A stretch of 23,085 nt of DNA from positions 1 through 23,085 of the forward strand of contig CAKQBG010000030.1 in the NCBI GenBank assembly GCA_934216145.1. The letters are read 5' to 3'. This document shows, piece by piece, positions 16,621-23,085 of the stretch. The translations under genes were made by a program, and so were the position numbers. The notes under the pieces were generated by a model, which worked only from the letters and a program-made list of their open reading frames with translations, ran no database searches and was not told where the DNA came from. The stretch comes from an uncultured Anaeroplasma sp. (GTDB taxonomy: Bacteria; Bacillota_I; Bacilli_A; Acholeplasmatales; Anaeroplasmataceae). Positions within the stretch are counted from its first letter, which is position 1. Every line of letters begins with the position of its first letter.

Positions 16621-17514
16621 TTAAATATTTTTAATCAAATAAGCCGCTCCAAGCATACCTGCATCATTTCCAAGCTTAGCTAATTCAATCTTAGTACTCT
16701 TTAAACCATAGAAAGCATACTTATTAAAGGCCTTTTTAATACCATTTAATAAGAACTCTCCTGCCTTAGACACGCCACCACCAATATAGAAGGTTTCTAC
16801 ATCAGTTGTACATGAAATAATAGAAATAGCATATCCTAAATAATCACAAACCATTTCATAAACATATAATCCAAGCTCATCATTATTTTTAGCTGCATCC
16901 ATAACATCCTTAGCAGTCATTGTATCATAGTTTAAGGATGTTTTATATTTATTATAATATTCCTTTGCTAATCTAACAATACCAGTAGCTGATGATACAG
17001 TCTCAAGACAACCAGAAAGTCCACAAGCACATTTATACTTATGCTTAAAATCAACAACCATATGACCTATTTCACCGCATGAGGCATGAGCACCATTAAC
17101 AACTTGGTCATTTAAAACATAACCTCCACCTACACCAGTACCTAAAGTAATCATATAGCTTGATTTAGGAGCATTTTTATCACATACTGCTTCTCCTAAT
17201 GCTGCAACATTTGCATCATTACTGCTTGCAACAGGAATATCAAAATATTCATTAAATTTTTTCTTTAAATCATAATTTTTAATACCAATATTAGTTAAAT
17301 TAATAATAATATTGTCTATAACAACACCCGGTAGACCAAATCCTACAAAATCAATTTTGTAATGATTCTTTTCTGCTACCTCCTTAATAGATTTTAACAC
17401 ATCATCAAATAAAGTTTCTTTTTGTGTTTTAACCTCATAGGATAATACAAGCTTATAATCATCAACAAAGCCAACCTTAACTGTTGTACCACCAACATCA
17501 ATACCAACTCTCAT
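16621..17514 (-). CDS. ROK-family sugar kinase, probably glucokinase
   Basis: A 297-residue ATP-dependent sugar kinase of the ROK family. The N-terminal phosphate loop is 'GIDVGGT' (4-10). The catalytic aspartate is D100 in 'SNDANVAALGE'. 'TLGTGVGGG' binds ATP, and 'GEIGHM' (147-152) binds sugar and contributes the metal-site histidine. The zinc motif 'CACGLSGCLE' (162-171) is intact. No N-terminal DNA-binding domain is present, so it is an enzyme rather than a repressor. Glucose is the likely substrate by resemblance to GlcK, but ROK specificity is hard to read from sequence. The ATG has GGGAGG upstream, 13 nt after the preceding gene. Confidence 0.92.
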   Translation of the reverse strand: MRVGIDVGGTTVKVGFVDDYKLVLSYEVKTQKETLFDDVLKSIKEVAEKNHYKIDFVGFGLPGVVIDNIIINLTNIGIKNYDLKKKFNEYFDIPVASSNDANVAALGEAVCDKNAPKSSYMITLGTGVGGGYVLNDQVVNGAHASCGEIGHMVVDFKHKYKCACGLSGCLETVSSATGIVRLAKEYYNKYKTSLNYDTMTAKDVMDAAKNNDELGLYVYEMVCDYLGYAISIISCTTDVETFYIGGGVSKAGEFLLNGIKKAFNKYAFYGLKSTKIELAKLGNDAGMLGAAYLIKNI

Positions 17515-17527
17515 AAATACCTCCCTA

Positions 17528-18676
17528 TTAACTTATCTCATTTGAATTATCAGTATCATTATCTACATTATACTCATAATTATCATCAGAATCAAATAAA
17601 TAATCATTTTTATTTTCATTTAATTTATTACAGAGTTCGGATAAGATAATATTAGCACTTTTTTTATCGTAAATATAAGCACCACCAGTAATAAGGTCAA
17701 TATTAGAATCTAAATATTTAAATATTTTAGAGAAATCCTTAATATTACTAAATTTTGGAATATCATTTGAAAACTTTAAATTTATGCCTGCAAGATTCAT
17801 AGTTTTATAGATATTTGAATATATAAATCTATTATTAACAATTAATTCTACTGGTATACCTATTTTACTAAAAGCATTATCTAATGGGATATAAATACCT
17901 CTTTTAGCATTTTGAGAATTTGATAATATATAATCAAAATATAATCTATTAGAATTAGGATAATTAAAAACTAATAAAACAGGAGTTTCTTCATTTCTTT
18001 CAAAAATAATTGGTAATGACATTGTTATTATATACCCCTCATCATCAATAGGAGTAAAGTCTTTATATTGTTCAGCAAAAGGTTTATAAACAGGAGATAA
18101 CTTTGGAAATGATTCAAAGCTTTCTTGGGAAAATTTAGTAAGCATAAATTTAGCTTCATCTATAAAGAAATAAGCCTGATTAATATTATTAGCATTAATA
18201 TTATCAATAACCTCAGATAACTTTTGATCTAATAATGAGTCCATATAGCACATATGATCTAAAAATAAATTTAGCTCGTCCTCATTACATAATTTTCTAG
18301 CATATCCTACTTTATAAGAATAAATTACTAAATTATTTTCCTTTTTCACATTACAGCCTTGTTCTCTAATAAATAGTTTTTCTTCATCAGATAAAGCTGA
18401 TGATGGTAATAATGCTGATGAAAACATTTCAGGTTCTAGTATAAAGCCACTTAGAGGATTTTTTATAGTTAGGGCATCATGTAGAAAGTTTAAGCCTGTA
18501 GGATTATAGAATAACTGTATACCAAAGCACTTCGCAACATCATTATCAACAAATACAAATACTGAATCATCGCCTTGATCACTTTTAAGTGAGAAAATAT
18601 CCTTTACAGTAAAATAACTCCAATAATCCTTTTTAACCATTTTCTTGTATATTTTCACAATATCCTTATAATACAT
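17528..18676 (-). CDS. Uncharacterised protein, possibly two-domain DUF7309/DUF6930-like
   Basis: A 382-residue soluble protein with no signal peptide or transmembrane helix and an acidic, asparagine-rich C-terminal tail (last ~25 residues, 'DSDDNYEYNVDNDTDNSNE'). The N-terminal part ('DIFSLKSDQGDDSVFVFVDN' then 'GIQLFYNPTGLNFLHDAL') and the middle ('ETPVLLVFNYPNSNRLYFDY' then 'GIPVELIVNNRFIY') remind me of the paired domains of unknown function DUF7309 and DUF6930, from memory only. No catalytic motif is recognisable. The start ATG shares its A with the rsmD stop (TAATG) and has an AGAGGTGAT site inside rsmD, so the two are coupled. In many Firmicutes this position after rsmD holds coaD. Function unknown. 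Confidence 0.75.
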   Translation of the reverse strand: MYYKDIVKIYKKMVKKDYWSYFTVKDIFSLKSDQGDDSVFVFVDNDVAKCFGIQLFYNPTGLNFLHDALTIKNPLSGFILEPEMFSSALLPSSALSDEEKLFIREQGCNVKKENNLVIYSYKVGYARKLCNEDELNLFLDHMCYMDSLLDQKLSEVIDNINANNINQAYFFIDEAKFMLTKFSQESFESFPKLSPVYKPFAEQYKDFTPIDDEGYIITMSLPIIFERNEETPVLLVFNYPNSNRLYFDYILSNSQNAKRGIYIPLDNAFSKIGIPVELIVNNRFIYSNIYKTMNLAGINLKFSNDIPKFSNIKDFSKIFKYLDSNIDLITGGAYIYDKKSANIILSELCNKLNENKNDYLFDSDDNYEYNVDNDTDNSNEIS

Positions 18677-19215
18677 TAATTATCACCTCTAATAAAGGTT
18701 ACAACCTTTTTTATTCCGTATTTCTTTTCTTTTTTAAAAATCAATGAACCAATTTCAAGACTATATTTAGATTCGATTCCCATTTCAAAAACAACAATTC
18801 CATTTTTATTAACTAAAGGTTCTATTAAATTTAAAATTTCATCAACATTATCCATTCGATATGGGGGATCTAATATAACCAAATCAAAGTGAGAATCAAT
18901 AGTTTTTAAAAATTCTTTATAATCTAAATTAGTAAATGTAACATCTGTAATACCAAGAGTTTTACAATTTTTTTTACAAATATCAATTGCTTTTTTTTCT
19001 AAATCATTTAAATAAATATGATCAATGCCTCTTGAATAGGCTTCAATTCCCATCGCACCAGACCCAGCAAATAAATCTAACGCAACTCCACCATCAAAAT
19101 AAGGTCCTATACTATTGTAGATGGCCTCACGAACCTTATCTTGAGTCTCTCTTGTCGTTTCAAGATTAGTCATTTCAATAATTCTATGTCTTAGCTTACC
19201 ACCAACAATACGCAT
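18676..19215 (-). CDS. rsmD: 16S rRNA guanine(966)-N2 methyltransferase RsmD
   Basis: Methylates G966 of 16S rRNA during 30S assembly, using S-adenosylmethionine. The N-terminus 'MRIVGGKLRHR' is the family hallmark. The SAM-binding motif is 'LDLFAGSGAMGIEAYSRG', and the catalytic motif 'LVILDPPYRMD' holds DPPY. I choose the ATG at 19215 (179 residues), with AAGGAG 6 nt upstream; the frame is open a further 11 codons, but that part has no conserved sequence. The ribosome binding site overlaps the helicase stop codon, so the two genes are coupled. Confidence 0.95.
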   Translation of the reverse strand: MRIVGGKLRHRIIEMTNLETTRETQDKVREAIYNSIGPYFDGGVALDLFAGSGAMGIEAYSRGIDHIYLNDLEKKAIDICKKNCKTLGITDVTFTNLDYKEFLKTIDSHFDLVILDPPYRMDNVDEILNLIEPLVNKNGIVVFEMGIESKYSLEIGSLIFKKEKKYGIKKVVTFIRGDN

Positions 19216-19225
19216 AATTTTCTCC

Positions 19226-20881
19226 TTATCTAGGTAATGAGTCCACAATACGATAATTTAGACTTTTACCGTTAATCTTAACCTTATTCATACCCTTAAG
19301 GAAGCGTAATGCCTCCTCATTTACTTCAAGGAAGGTATATTTCTTCTTAATAACTATTTTTCCAAAATGCTCTCTATGAATTTTTAACTCATCATGGAAT
19401 AATACAACTAATTGATTAGGCTTAACTCTATCAGCTTCACCAACATTTATTTCGATAACAGCCTTAGAATTTCTATTTTTACTTCTATCTCTATCCTTAG
19501 AATTAACTTGCTTCTTATTGCCTTTTTCTTTATTATTACGTCTTTCACGTGATGAAGCTAAAGGTAATGCCTCAATTTCAGGATATTCTCTTTTAGTTTT
19601 AACATCGGCCATTTCTAATAAAGCAATAATAATAGGAACAGGATCACTAATTCTACTTGCTAGCTTATTTAATAAAGCATCATAGCTATGATTATCCTTA
19701 TTTTGTTCAATTAAAGACATAATAGTCTTATACAAATTATCATCCATTGAGTTATAAATATCCTTAACAGTAGGAATCTCTAAAGCTGTAATTTTACCTT
19801 TTGTATAGGCTTCAAGCTCTTTAATACGAGATCTACCTCTAGAAGTAGATAAAGTAATAGCTACACCTGTAGATCCAGCTCTACCAGTTCTACCAATTCT
19901 ATGAACATAAAGCTCATTTTCATTTGGAATATCATAATTAATAATGGCTTCTATTCCTTCAATATCTATACCTCTAGCTGCTACATCAGTCGCAATTAGA
20001 ATTTGAATGCTTTTAGTTCTAAATGATTGTAATACTCTATCTCTTAAAGATTGCTTTAAATCACCATGAAGTCCATCAGCCTTAAAGCCATTAGCCTGTA
20101 AAAATAATACAAGCTCATCAACCATAGCCTTTGTATTCGCAAATATCATTAAAGATTTATATTTATAATAATCTAATAGTCTAATTAATAAATCCTGCTT
20201 AGATTCCTTTTTAACATAATAAACAATTTGATTAATAGAATCAACTGTTAATGATTTGCTTTCAATCTTAATCATTTCAGGATTATTCATATATTTCATA
20301 GCTACATTTTTAATAAATGGTGGTAATGTAGCTGAAAATAATGCATTTTGTCTATCAGCTGGCATTGTTTTTAAAATAGTTTCTAAATCTTCTTGGAATC
20401 CCATCTTTAGCATCTCATCTGCTTCATCTAATACTAAATAATTAATATTAAAAAAATTAAGCTTTCCACGTTCCATTTGATCTATAATTCTACCTGGTGT
20501 ACCAACAACAATTTGAGGTTTTCTATCTAGCTCTCTAAACTGCTTTTCATATGATTCGCCACCATAAATTGTACATACCTTTAATTTTTTATTGTTTGTT
20601 ATAAGCTTTTTAATTTCATTAGAAACCTGTAATGATAGCTCACGAGTTGGGCATAAAATTAATGCCTGGATATTTTTACTATCTGCATTAATTTTCATTA
20701 TTGCAGGAATTGCATAAGAAAAAGTTTTACCTGTACCTGTTTGAGCCTGTCCAATTACATCCTTGCCACTTAATAATAAGGGAATTGATTTCTCTTGAAT
20801 AGGAGTTGGCTTTAAAATATTTTCCTTATCTAAAAGCTCAATAATCGAGCTTGAAACATTTAAATTTGTAAATTCATTCAT
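19226..20881 (-). CDS. DEAD-box RNA helicase with C-terminal DbpA-like RNA-binding domain
   Basis: ATP-dependent RNA helicase of the CshA/DeaD/DbpA group, acting in ribosome assembly, cold adaptation or mRNA decay. All core motifs are present: Q motif ('KPTPIQ'), 'AQTGTGKT', 'PTRELSLQ', 'GTPGRIID', 'DEAD', 'SAT', 'ATDVAARGIDI' and 'HRIGRTGRAG'. A lysine/arginine-rich linker (about 445-474) precedes a C-terminal domain (about 475-551, 'EINVGEADRVKPNQLVVLF' to the end) like the DbpA RNA-binding domain, suggesting a structured-RNA target. The ATG has AGGAAGAG 9 nt upstream. First gene of the seven-gene operon; a structured RNA and terminator lie directly upstream. I cannot say which of CshA or DeaD is the true ortholog. 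Confidence 0.95.
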   Translation of the reverse strand: MNEFTNLNVSSSIIELLDKENILKPTPIQEKSIPLLLSGKDVIGQAQTGTGKTFSYAIPAIMKINADSKNIQALILCPTRELSLQVSNEIKKLITNNKKLKVCTIYGGESYEKQFRELDRKPQIVVGTPGRIIDQMERGKLNFFNINYLVLDEADEMLKMGFQEDLETILKTMPADRQNALFSATLPPFIKNVAMKYMNNPEMIKIESKSLTVDSINQIVYYVKKESKQDLLIRLLDYYKYKSLMIFANTKAMVDELVLFLQANGFKADGLHGDLKQSLRDRVLQSFRTKSIQILIATDVAARGIDIEGIEAIINYDIPNENELYVHRIGRTGRAGSTGVAITLSTSRGRSRIKELEAYTKGKITALEIPTVKDIYNSMDDNLYKTIMSLIEQNKDNHSYDALLNKLASRISDPVPIIIALLEMADVKTKREYPEIEALPLASSRERRNNKEKGNKKQVNSKDRDRSKNRNSKAVIEINVGEADRVKPNQLVVLFHDELKIHREHFGKIVIKKKYTFLEVNEEALRFLKGMNKVKINGKSLNYRIVDSLPR

Positions 20882-20965
20882 AAAATAATTCTCTTCCTAA
20901 TAATTTTCGACCTAAAGTCAACATAGTATAGCATAATTCTATTAATTATGCTACATTTTTTAATG

Positions 20966-20990
20966 AAAAAAGGACTGCAAACGCAATCCT
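20966..20990 (-). terminator. Intrinsic terminator of the RNA upstream of the helicase
   Basis: On the minus strand AGGATTGC (20983-20990) pairs over eight base pairs with GCAGTCCT (20971-20978), including one G-U pair, around a 4-nt loop, followed by six T. It lies about 85 nt upstream of the helicase start codon and 15 nt after the closing stem of the RNA. Confidence 0.9.
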
Positions 20991-21151
20991 AAATTTTTAT
21001 ATAGTCTAGGAAGGTTCGTGAAGAACTGAAGTCTACCACGATGGAAGCCTCCATATAGTTACCAATTAGGGTTCTCACCTAAGAGCATCCTCACATGCTA
21101 ACTCTCAGCTTCCTTAAAAAATAATTTGAGCTCCACGGCCATCTTCCTAGC
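20966..21151 (-). ncRNA. Structured non-coding RNA, unidentified (6S-like rod or helicase leader)
   Basis: A 186-nt transcription unit with its own promoter and terminator and no reading frame. Nested helices are visible. P1: CUAGGAAG (21143-21150) with CUUCCUAG (21006-21013), 8 bp at the very 5' end. P2: CGUG (21134-21137) with CACG (21017-21020). P3: GGAAGC (21108-21113) with GCUUCC (21043-21048). P4: AGUUA (21099-21103) with UAACU (21057-21061). P4 encloses two hairpins, GCAU/AUGC (21085-21098) and UUAGG/CCUAA (21066-21082). Between P2 and P3 is a large internal loop of about 20 nt on each side. The long rod with a central bubble recalls 6S RNA, but I see no decisive conserved sequence. 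It could also be a regulatory leader of the helicase operon. It is not a T-box, tmRNA, SRP or RNase P RNA by the motifs I know. Confidence 0.75.
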
Positions 21152-21157
21152 ACTTAT

Positions 21158-21186
21158 ATTATAACCAAAACCAGCTTAAAATACAA
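21158..21186 (-). promoter_or_regulatory. Promoter of the structured RNA
   Basis: TTGTAT (21181-21186) and TATAAT (21158-21163) with a 17-nt spacer. The predicted start at about 21151 falls exactly at the beginning of the closing stem, which supports the RNA boundaries. Confidence 0.78.
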
Positions 21187-21208
21187 TTAATTTCTATTTA
21201 TTTTATTA

Positions 21209-21517
21209 TTAGATATTCAAATAGGAATAAATTACTGAAATAATTCCACAAAGCATTAATAAAAAGCCTACTACAATCATCATTGAATCGCCTTTACCAT
21301 CACCGAACTTTTGTCTTCCAGCCATTGGTAATAATAAGGCTATAAATCCTATTAAAAATAATCCAACCATTATACAAAAATGCTGATTGAAATAATTTAG
21401 ATTACCAGCATCAAATACTGCTATATCAAGTATATAGAAGATTATTAACCCAATTGAAGCTAGAGCTAACGTACCAATAATACATTTTAAAATTAATTTA
21501 TCCTTTTTAGTAAACAT
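21209..21517 (-). CDS. Small membrane protein of unknown function
   Basis: A 102-residue protein with three hydrophobic segments ('LKCIIGTLALASIGLIIFYI', 'FCIMVGLFLIGFIALLLPMA', 'MMIVVGFLLMLCGIISVIYS'). A basic loop 'GRQKFGDGKGD' lies between the second and third. I recognise no family. I choose the ATG at 21517, because a GGAGG site (21523-21527) lies 5 nt upstream; 11 further in-frame codons upstream have no site and lie at or before the promoter. A TATAAT preceded by TGC at about 21537-21545 gives an extended -10 promoter. It lies between the rplT terminator and the RNA promoter, so it is probably transcribed alone. Confidence 0.7.
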   Translation of the reverse strand: MFTKKDKLILKCIIGTLALASIGLIIFYILDIAVFDAGNLNYFNQHFCIMVGLFLIGFIALLLPMAGRQKFGDGKGDSMMIVVGFLLMLCGIISVIYSYLNI

Positions 21518-21573
21518 AAATTCCTCCGTTATATAATGATTATAGCACATTTTAAAATTAATTATACAAAATT

Positions 21574-21602
21574 CAAAAAAAATAGCAGATTTCTCTGCTA
21601 TT
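21574..21602 (-). terminator. Rho-independent terminator of the infC-rpmI-rplT operon
   Basis: AATAGCAGA pairs with TCTGCTATT (9 bp) around a GAAA tetraloop, followed by eight T on the minus strand. It starts 8 nt after the rplT stop. Confidence 0.92.
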
Positions 21603-21609
21603 TTAATTA

Positions 21610-22017
21610 TTAGTTCTTAGCTTCTGGCTTTAAAACTACGATATTTTCAACTTCTTTAGCCTTTGGAGCAGCATTCTTTGCAAGCTCAACTAACTTTGCA
21701 AATCCTTCTGCATCATTAACAGCCATTTCAGCAAGCATCTTTCTGTTGATTTCGATACCAGCATTTGATAAACCGTTGATGAATCTTGAATACTTAATAC
21801 CATTTAATTGGCAAGCAGCATTGATTCTTTGAATCCAAAGCTTTCTGAATTCTCTCTTGCGTTGCTTTCTATCACGGAATGCATATTGTAATGAACGCAT
21901 TACTTGTTCATGTGCAGTTTTATATAATGTGTGCTTTGAACCATAATAGCCCTTAGCTAATTTTAAGACAGCCTTACGTCTTCTTCTTGTTGTATATCCA
22001 CCTTTTACTCTTGGCAT
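21610..22017 (-). CDS. rplT: 50S ribosomal protein L20
   Basis: Early-assembly large-subunit protein that binds 23S rRNA and, in Firmicutes, represses its own operon through the infC leader. The N-terminal basic extension '[20 protein letters not shown]' and '[20 protein letters not shown]' are typical, as is '[20 protein letters not shown]'. It is 135 residues, longer than the usual 115-120, with an alanine/lysine-rich C-terminal tail ('[20 protein letters not shown]') absent from most L20 proteins I know. The ATG has AGGAGG upstream; 20 nt separate it from rpmI. Confidence 0.98.
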   Translation of the reverse strand: MPRVKGGYTTRRRRKAVLKLAKGYYGSKHTLYKTAHEQVMRSLQYAFRDRKQRKREFRKLWIQRINAACQLNGIKYSRFINGLSNAGIEINRKMLAEMAVNDAEGFAKLVELAKNAAPKAKEVENIVVLKPEAKN

Positions 22018-22037
22018 AATCCTTTACCTCCTCTAAA

Positions 22038-22238
22038 TTACTTCATGTTAGCGATTAATTGCTTAATACGCTTCTCATCTGTTGAATGTACTAAACCAGC
22101 CTTTGATAATTGCTTGTTTTGCTTATGAGACTTGTTAGTTTTTAAATGGCCTGTATATGAATGACCACGTTTAATTTTTCCTGTTGCTGTGATTTTAATT
22201 CTCTTCTTTAAACCACTGTGTGTTTTTGCTTTTGGCAT
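22038..22238 (-). CDS. rpmI: 50S ribosomal protein L35
   Basis: A 66-residue basic protein of the large subunit with the family sequence 'MPKAKTHSGLKKRIKITATG', then 'KIKRGHSYTGHLKTNKSHKQ' and a C-terminal 'RIKQLIANMK'. Full length. The ATG at 22238 is preceded by AAGGAGAAT, 14 nt after the infC stop. In the conserved order infC-rpmI-rplT. Confidence 0.98.
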   Translation of the reverse strand: MPKAKTHSGLKKRIKITATGKIKRGHSYTGHLKTNKSHKQNKQLSKAGLVHSTDEKRIKQLIANMK

Positions 22239-22252
22239 AATCCTAATTCTCC

Positions 22253-22786
22253 TTATTTCTCTATTTTTGGTGCTATTACAGCAAATAATGATCTACCATC
22301 AAGCTTTACTGGAGCTTCAACTGTAGATACATCGGCTAGACTATCGATAAAACGATTTACCATCTCAACACCTAAGTCTTGATGCTGAATCATACGTCCA
22401 AAGAATCTAAGAGAAATTTTAACTTTATTTCCCTTCTCAAGAATAGTTCTTGCCTTCTTTGACTTTGTTTCGAAGTCATGCTTCTCAATTGTTGGAGATA
22501 ATTGAATCTCTTGAACAACAATTACCTTTTGTTTCTTCTTCATTTCCTTAAGCTTTTTTTGTTGCTCAAAACGGAAACGAGAATAATCCATCATTTTAGC
22601 AACTGGAGGATTTGCATCTGGTGAAACCAAAACTAAATCCAATCCACGTTGATCAGCTTCCTGGAAAGCTTTGTTTCTTGATAATATACCAAGCTTTTCT
22701 CCAGAATCTGTAATAACTAGCATTTCTTTGCAGCGTATTGCCTCATTAACGATATCTTCGTTAGTATTTTTCTTTTGCTTGTTAAT
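22253..22786 (-). CDS. infC: Translation initiation factor IF-3, probably starting at AUU
   Basis: Binds the 30S subunit and enforces start-codon fidelity. Core motifs are visible: 'NEAIRCKEMLVI', 'PPVAKMMDYSRFRFEQQKK', 'EIQLSPTIEKHDFETKSKKA' and 'KVKISLRFFGRMIQHQDLG'. I place the start at an ATT codon (22784-22786), giving 177 residues. The ribosome binding site AGGGGGTGA (22792-22800) lies 5 nt from its end to ATT. The nearby in-frame GTG (22793-22795) overlaps that site and cannot use it. AUU starts are known for infC in E. coli and Bacillus, where IF-3 discriminates against them and so limits its own synthesis. First gene of infC-rpmI-rplT. Confidence 0.95.
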   Translation of the reverse strand: MNKQKKNTNEDIVNEAIRCKEMLVITDSGEKLGILSRNKAFQEADQRGLDLVLVSPDANPPVAKMMDYSRFRFEQQKKLKEMKKKQKVIVVQEIQLSPTIEKHDFETKSKKARTILEKGNKVKISLRFFGRMIQHQDLGVEMVNRFIDSLADVSTVEAPVKLDGRSLFAVIAPKIEK

Positions 22787-22800
22787 ACTCTTCACCCCCT
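22784..22800 (-). promoter_or_regulatory. infC ribosome binding site and AUU start codon
   Basis: AGGGGGTGA complements the 16S 3' end over nine positions, allowing one G-U pair, then AGAGT and the ATT start codon. The placement shows that ATT, not the overlapping GTG, is the start. Confidence 0.8.
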
Positions 22801-22803
22801 AAT

Positions 22804-22946
22804 GTGAAAAAAATAAAAGAGGACACAAACGCCCCCTTTAATAACTCAATAACTCATCCATTATCTTGTAGCCATTTGCCTATCAACATCATCAATCAGG
22901 CGAGAAACGGGCGTTTCTTCTTTCCACATATTATTTTACCTTTTTT
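22804..22946 (-). promoter_or_regulatory. infC operon leader with attenuator (L20-leader type)
   Basis: A transcript from the promoter at 22947-22975 would carry about 140 nt before infC. Near its end is a terminator hairpin, AAAGGGGGC (22831-22839) with GUCCUCUUU (22816-22824), followed by a T-rich run (22807-22818). Upstream, AAACGCCC (22909-22916) is perfectly complementary to GGGCGUUU (22827-22834), which includes the 5' terminator arm, so it would form an antiterminator. The same AAACGCCC can instead fold locally as GAAAC/GUUUC. Terminator and antiterminator exclude each other. In Bacillus, L20 binds this leader to promote termination; I infer the same here from position and architecture, not from a sequence match. 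Confidence 0.75.
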
Positions 22947-22975
22947 ATTTTACACTACTGTAATAACATTGTCAA
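22947..22975 (-). promoter_or_regulatory. Promoter of the infC-rpmI-rplT operon
   Basis: Consensus TTGACA (22970-22975) and TAAAAT (22947-22952) with a 17-nt spacer on the minus strand; predicted start near 22940. Confidence 0.78.
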
Positions 22976-23085
22976 GCATTATTTTATCTTTTTTAAAAAC
23001 AATACGTTTTCGTGAGTTGTAAAATGAAAGTGGAATTATAAAACAAAGGGTTAAGGGGAATGTGTCCTCTTACCTGCGGAGCATA

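Noticed and set aside
21061..21090. UUAGGUGAG hairpin in the RNA, resembling the first hairpin of the M-box magnesium riboswitch
   Set aside because: The other M-box cores (GCUGCUGCCC, the AAUGGGUCAACA region) are missing, and the downstream gene is a helicase, not a magnesium transporter.
20966..21151. T-box leader
   Set aside because: No UGGNACCGCG antiterminator bulge and no aminoacyl-tRNA synthetase or amino-acid gene downstream.
22804..23022. Open 72-codon frame on the plus strand opposite the infC leader
   Set aside because: It overlaps the promoter and attenuator of infC, has no ribosome binding site and has a composition unlike a protein.
22987..23084. Open frame of about 31 codons at the right edge on the minus strand, ending near 22987
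   Set aside because: Its sequence shows no protein-like features and the long-range complementarity suggests non-coding DNA; too short and cut by the window edge to judge.
1..23085. CRISPR arrays, tRNA genes, rRNA genes, prophage or toxin-antitoxin modules
   Set aside because: I saw no spaced direct repeats, tRNA T-loop signatures or phage genes on either strand.

Overview
This is an AT-rich chromosomal window from a low-GC Firmicute. The gene content fits the Bacilli / Erysipelotrichia side of the phylum: SpmA/SpmB- and SpoVIF-like sporulation families, IF3-L35-L20 with a leader attenuator, CarD, QueH, and strong AGGAGG-type ribosome binding sites. The standard bacterial code is used: several genes end in TGA inside ATGA overlaps, which argues against a mycoplasma-type code. 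Nearly all genes lie on the minus strand. Only an M18 aminopeptidase and a CarD-like regulator are on the plus strand.

Layout from low to high coordinates. (1) 98-5491, minus: an operon read as rluB, a fused cytidylate kinase / ribosomal protein S1 gene, der, gpsA and a small SpoVIF-like gene. It has a clear promoter just before rluB. (2) 5630-6695, minus: an spmA-spmB pair, divergent from a plus-strand M18 aminopeptidase (6902-8272) that has a good promoter and terminator. (3) 8393-9940: a decayed IS3-family element with recognisable ends but a multiply frameshifted transposase, sitting in the gap between two convergent genes. (4) 10016-13861, minus: queH, a PPP-type phosphoesterase with an SH3-like tail, an RluD-type pseudouridine synthase, a BspA-type leucine-rich-repeat membrane protein and udk. 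Most of these genes overlap. (5) 14017-14517, plus: the CarD-like regulator, divergent from queH. (6) 14589-20881, minus: a seven-gene operon of DEAD-box helicase, rsmD, an uncharacterised protein, a ROK sugar kinase, a CPBP membrane protease, a flavin-reductase-like protein and a HAD hydrolase. (7) 20966-21151, minus: a structured non-coding RNA with its own promoter and terminator, upstream of the helicase. (8) 21209-23085, minus: a small membrane protein, then rplT, rpmI and infC with a leader attenuator. infC very probably starts at AUU.

Much of the window serves translation and RNA metabolism: IF3, L35, L20, S1, Der, RluB, an RluD-type enzyme, RsmD, QueH and a DEAD-box helicase. The rest supports nucleotide and lipid precursor supply (Cmk, Udk, GpsA) and sporulation-associated membrane functions. 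The items most worth following up are the unidentified RNA at 20966-21151, the long-range complementarity around the infC leader, the cmk-S1 fusion with possible internal starts, and two poorly characterised proteins (17528-18676 and 12130-13263).
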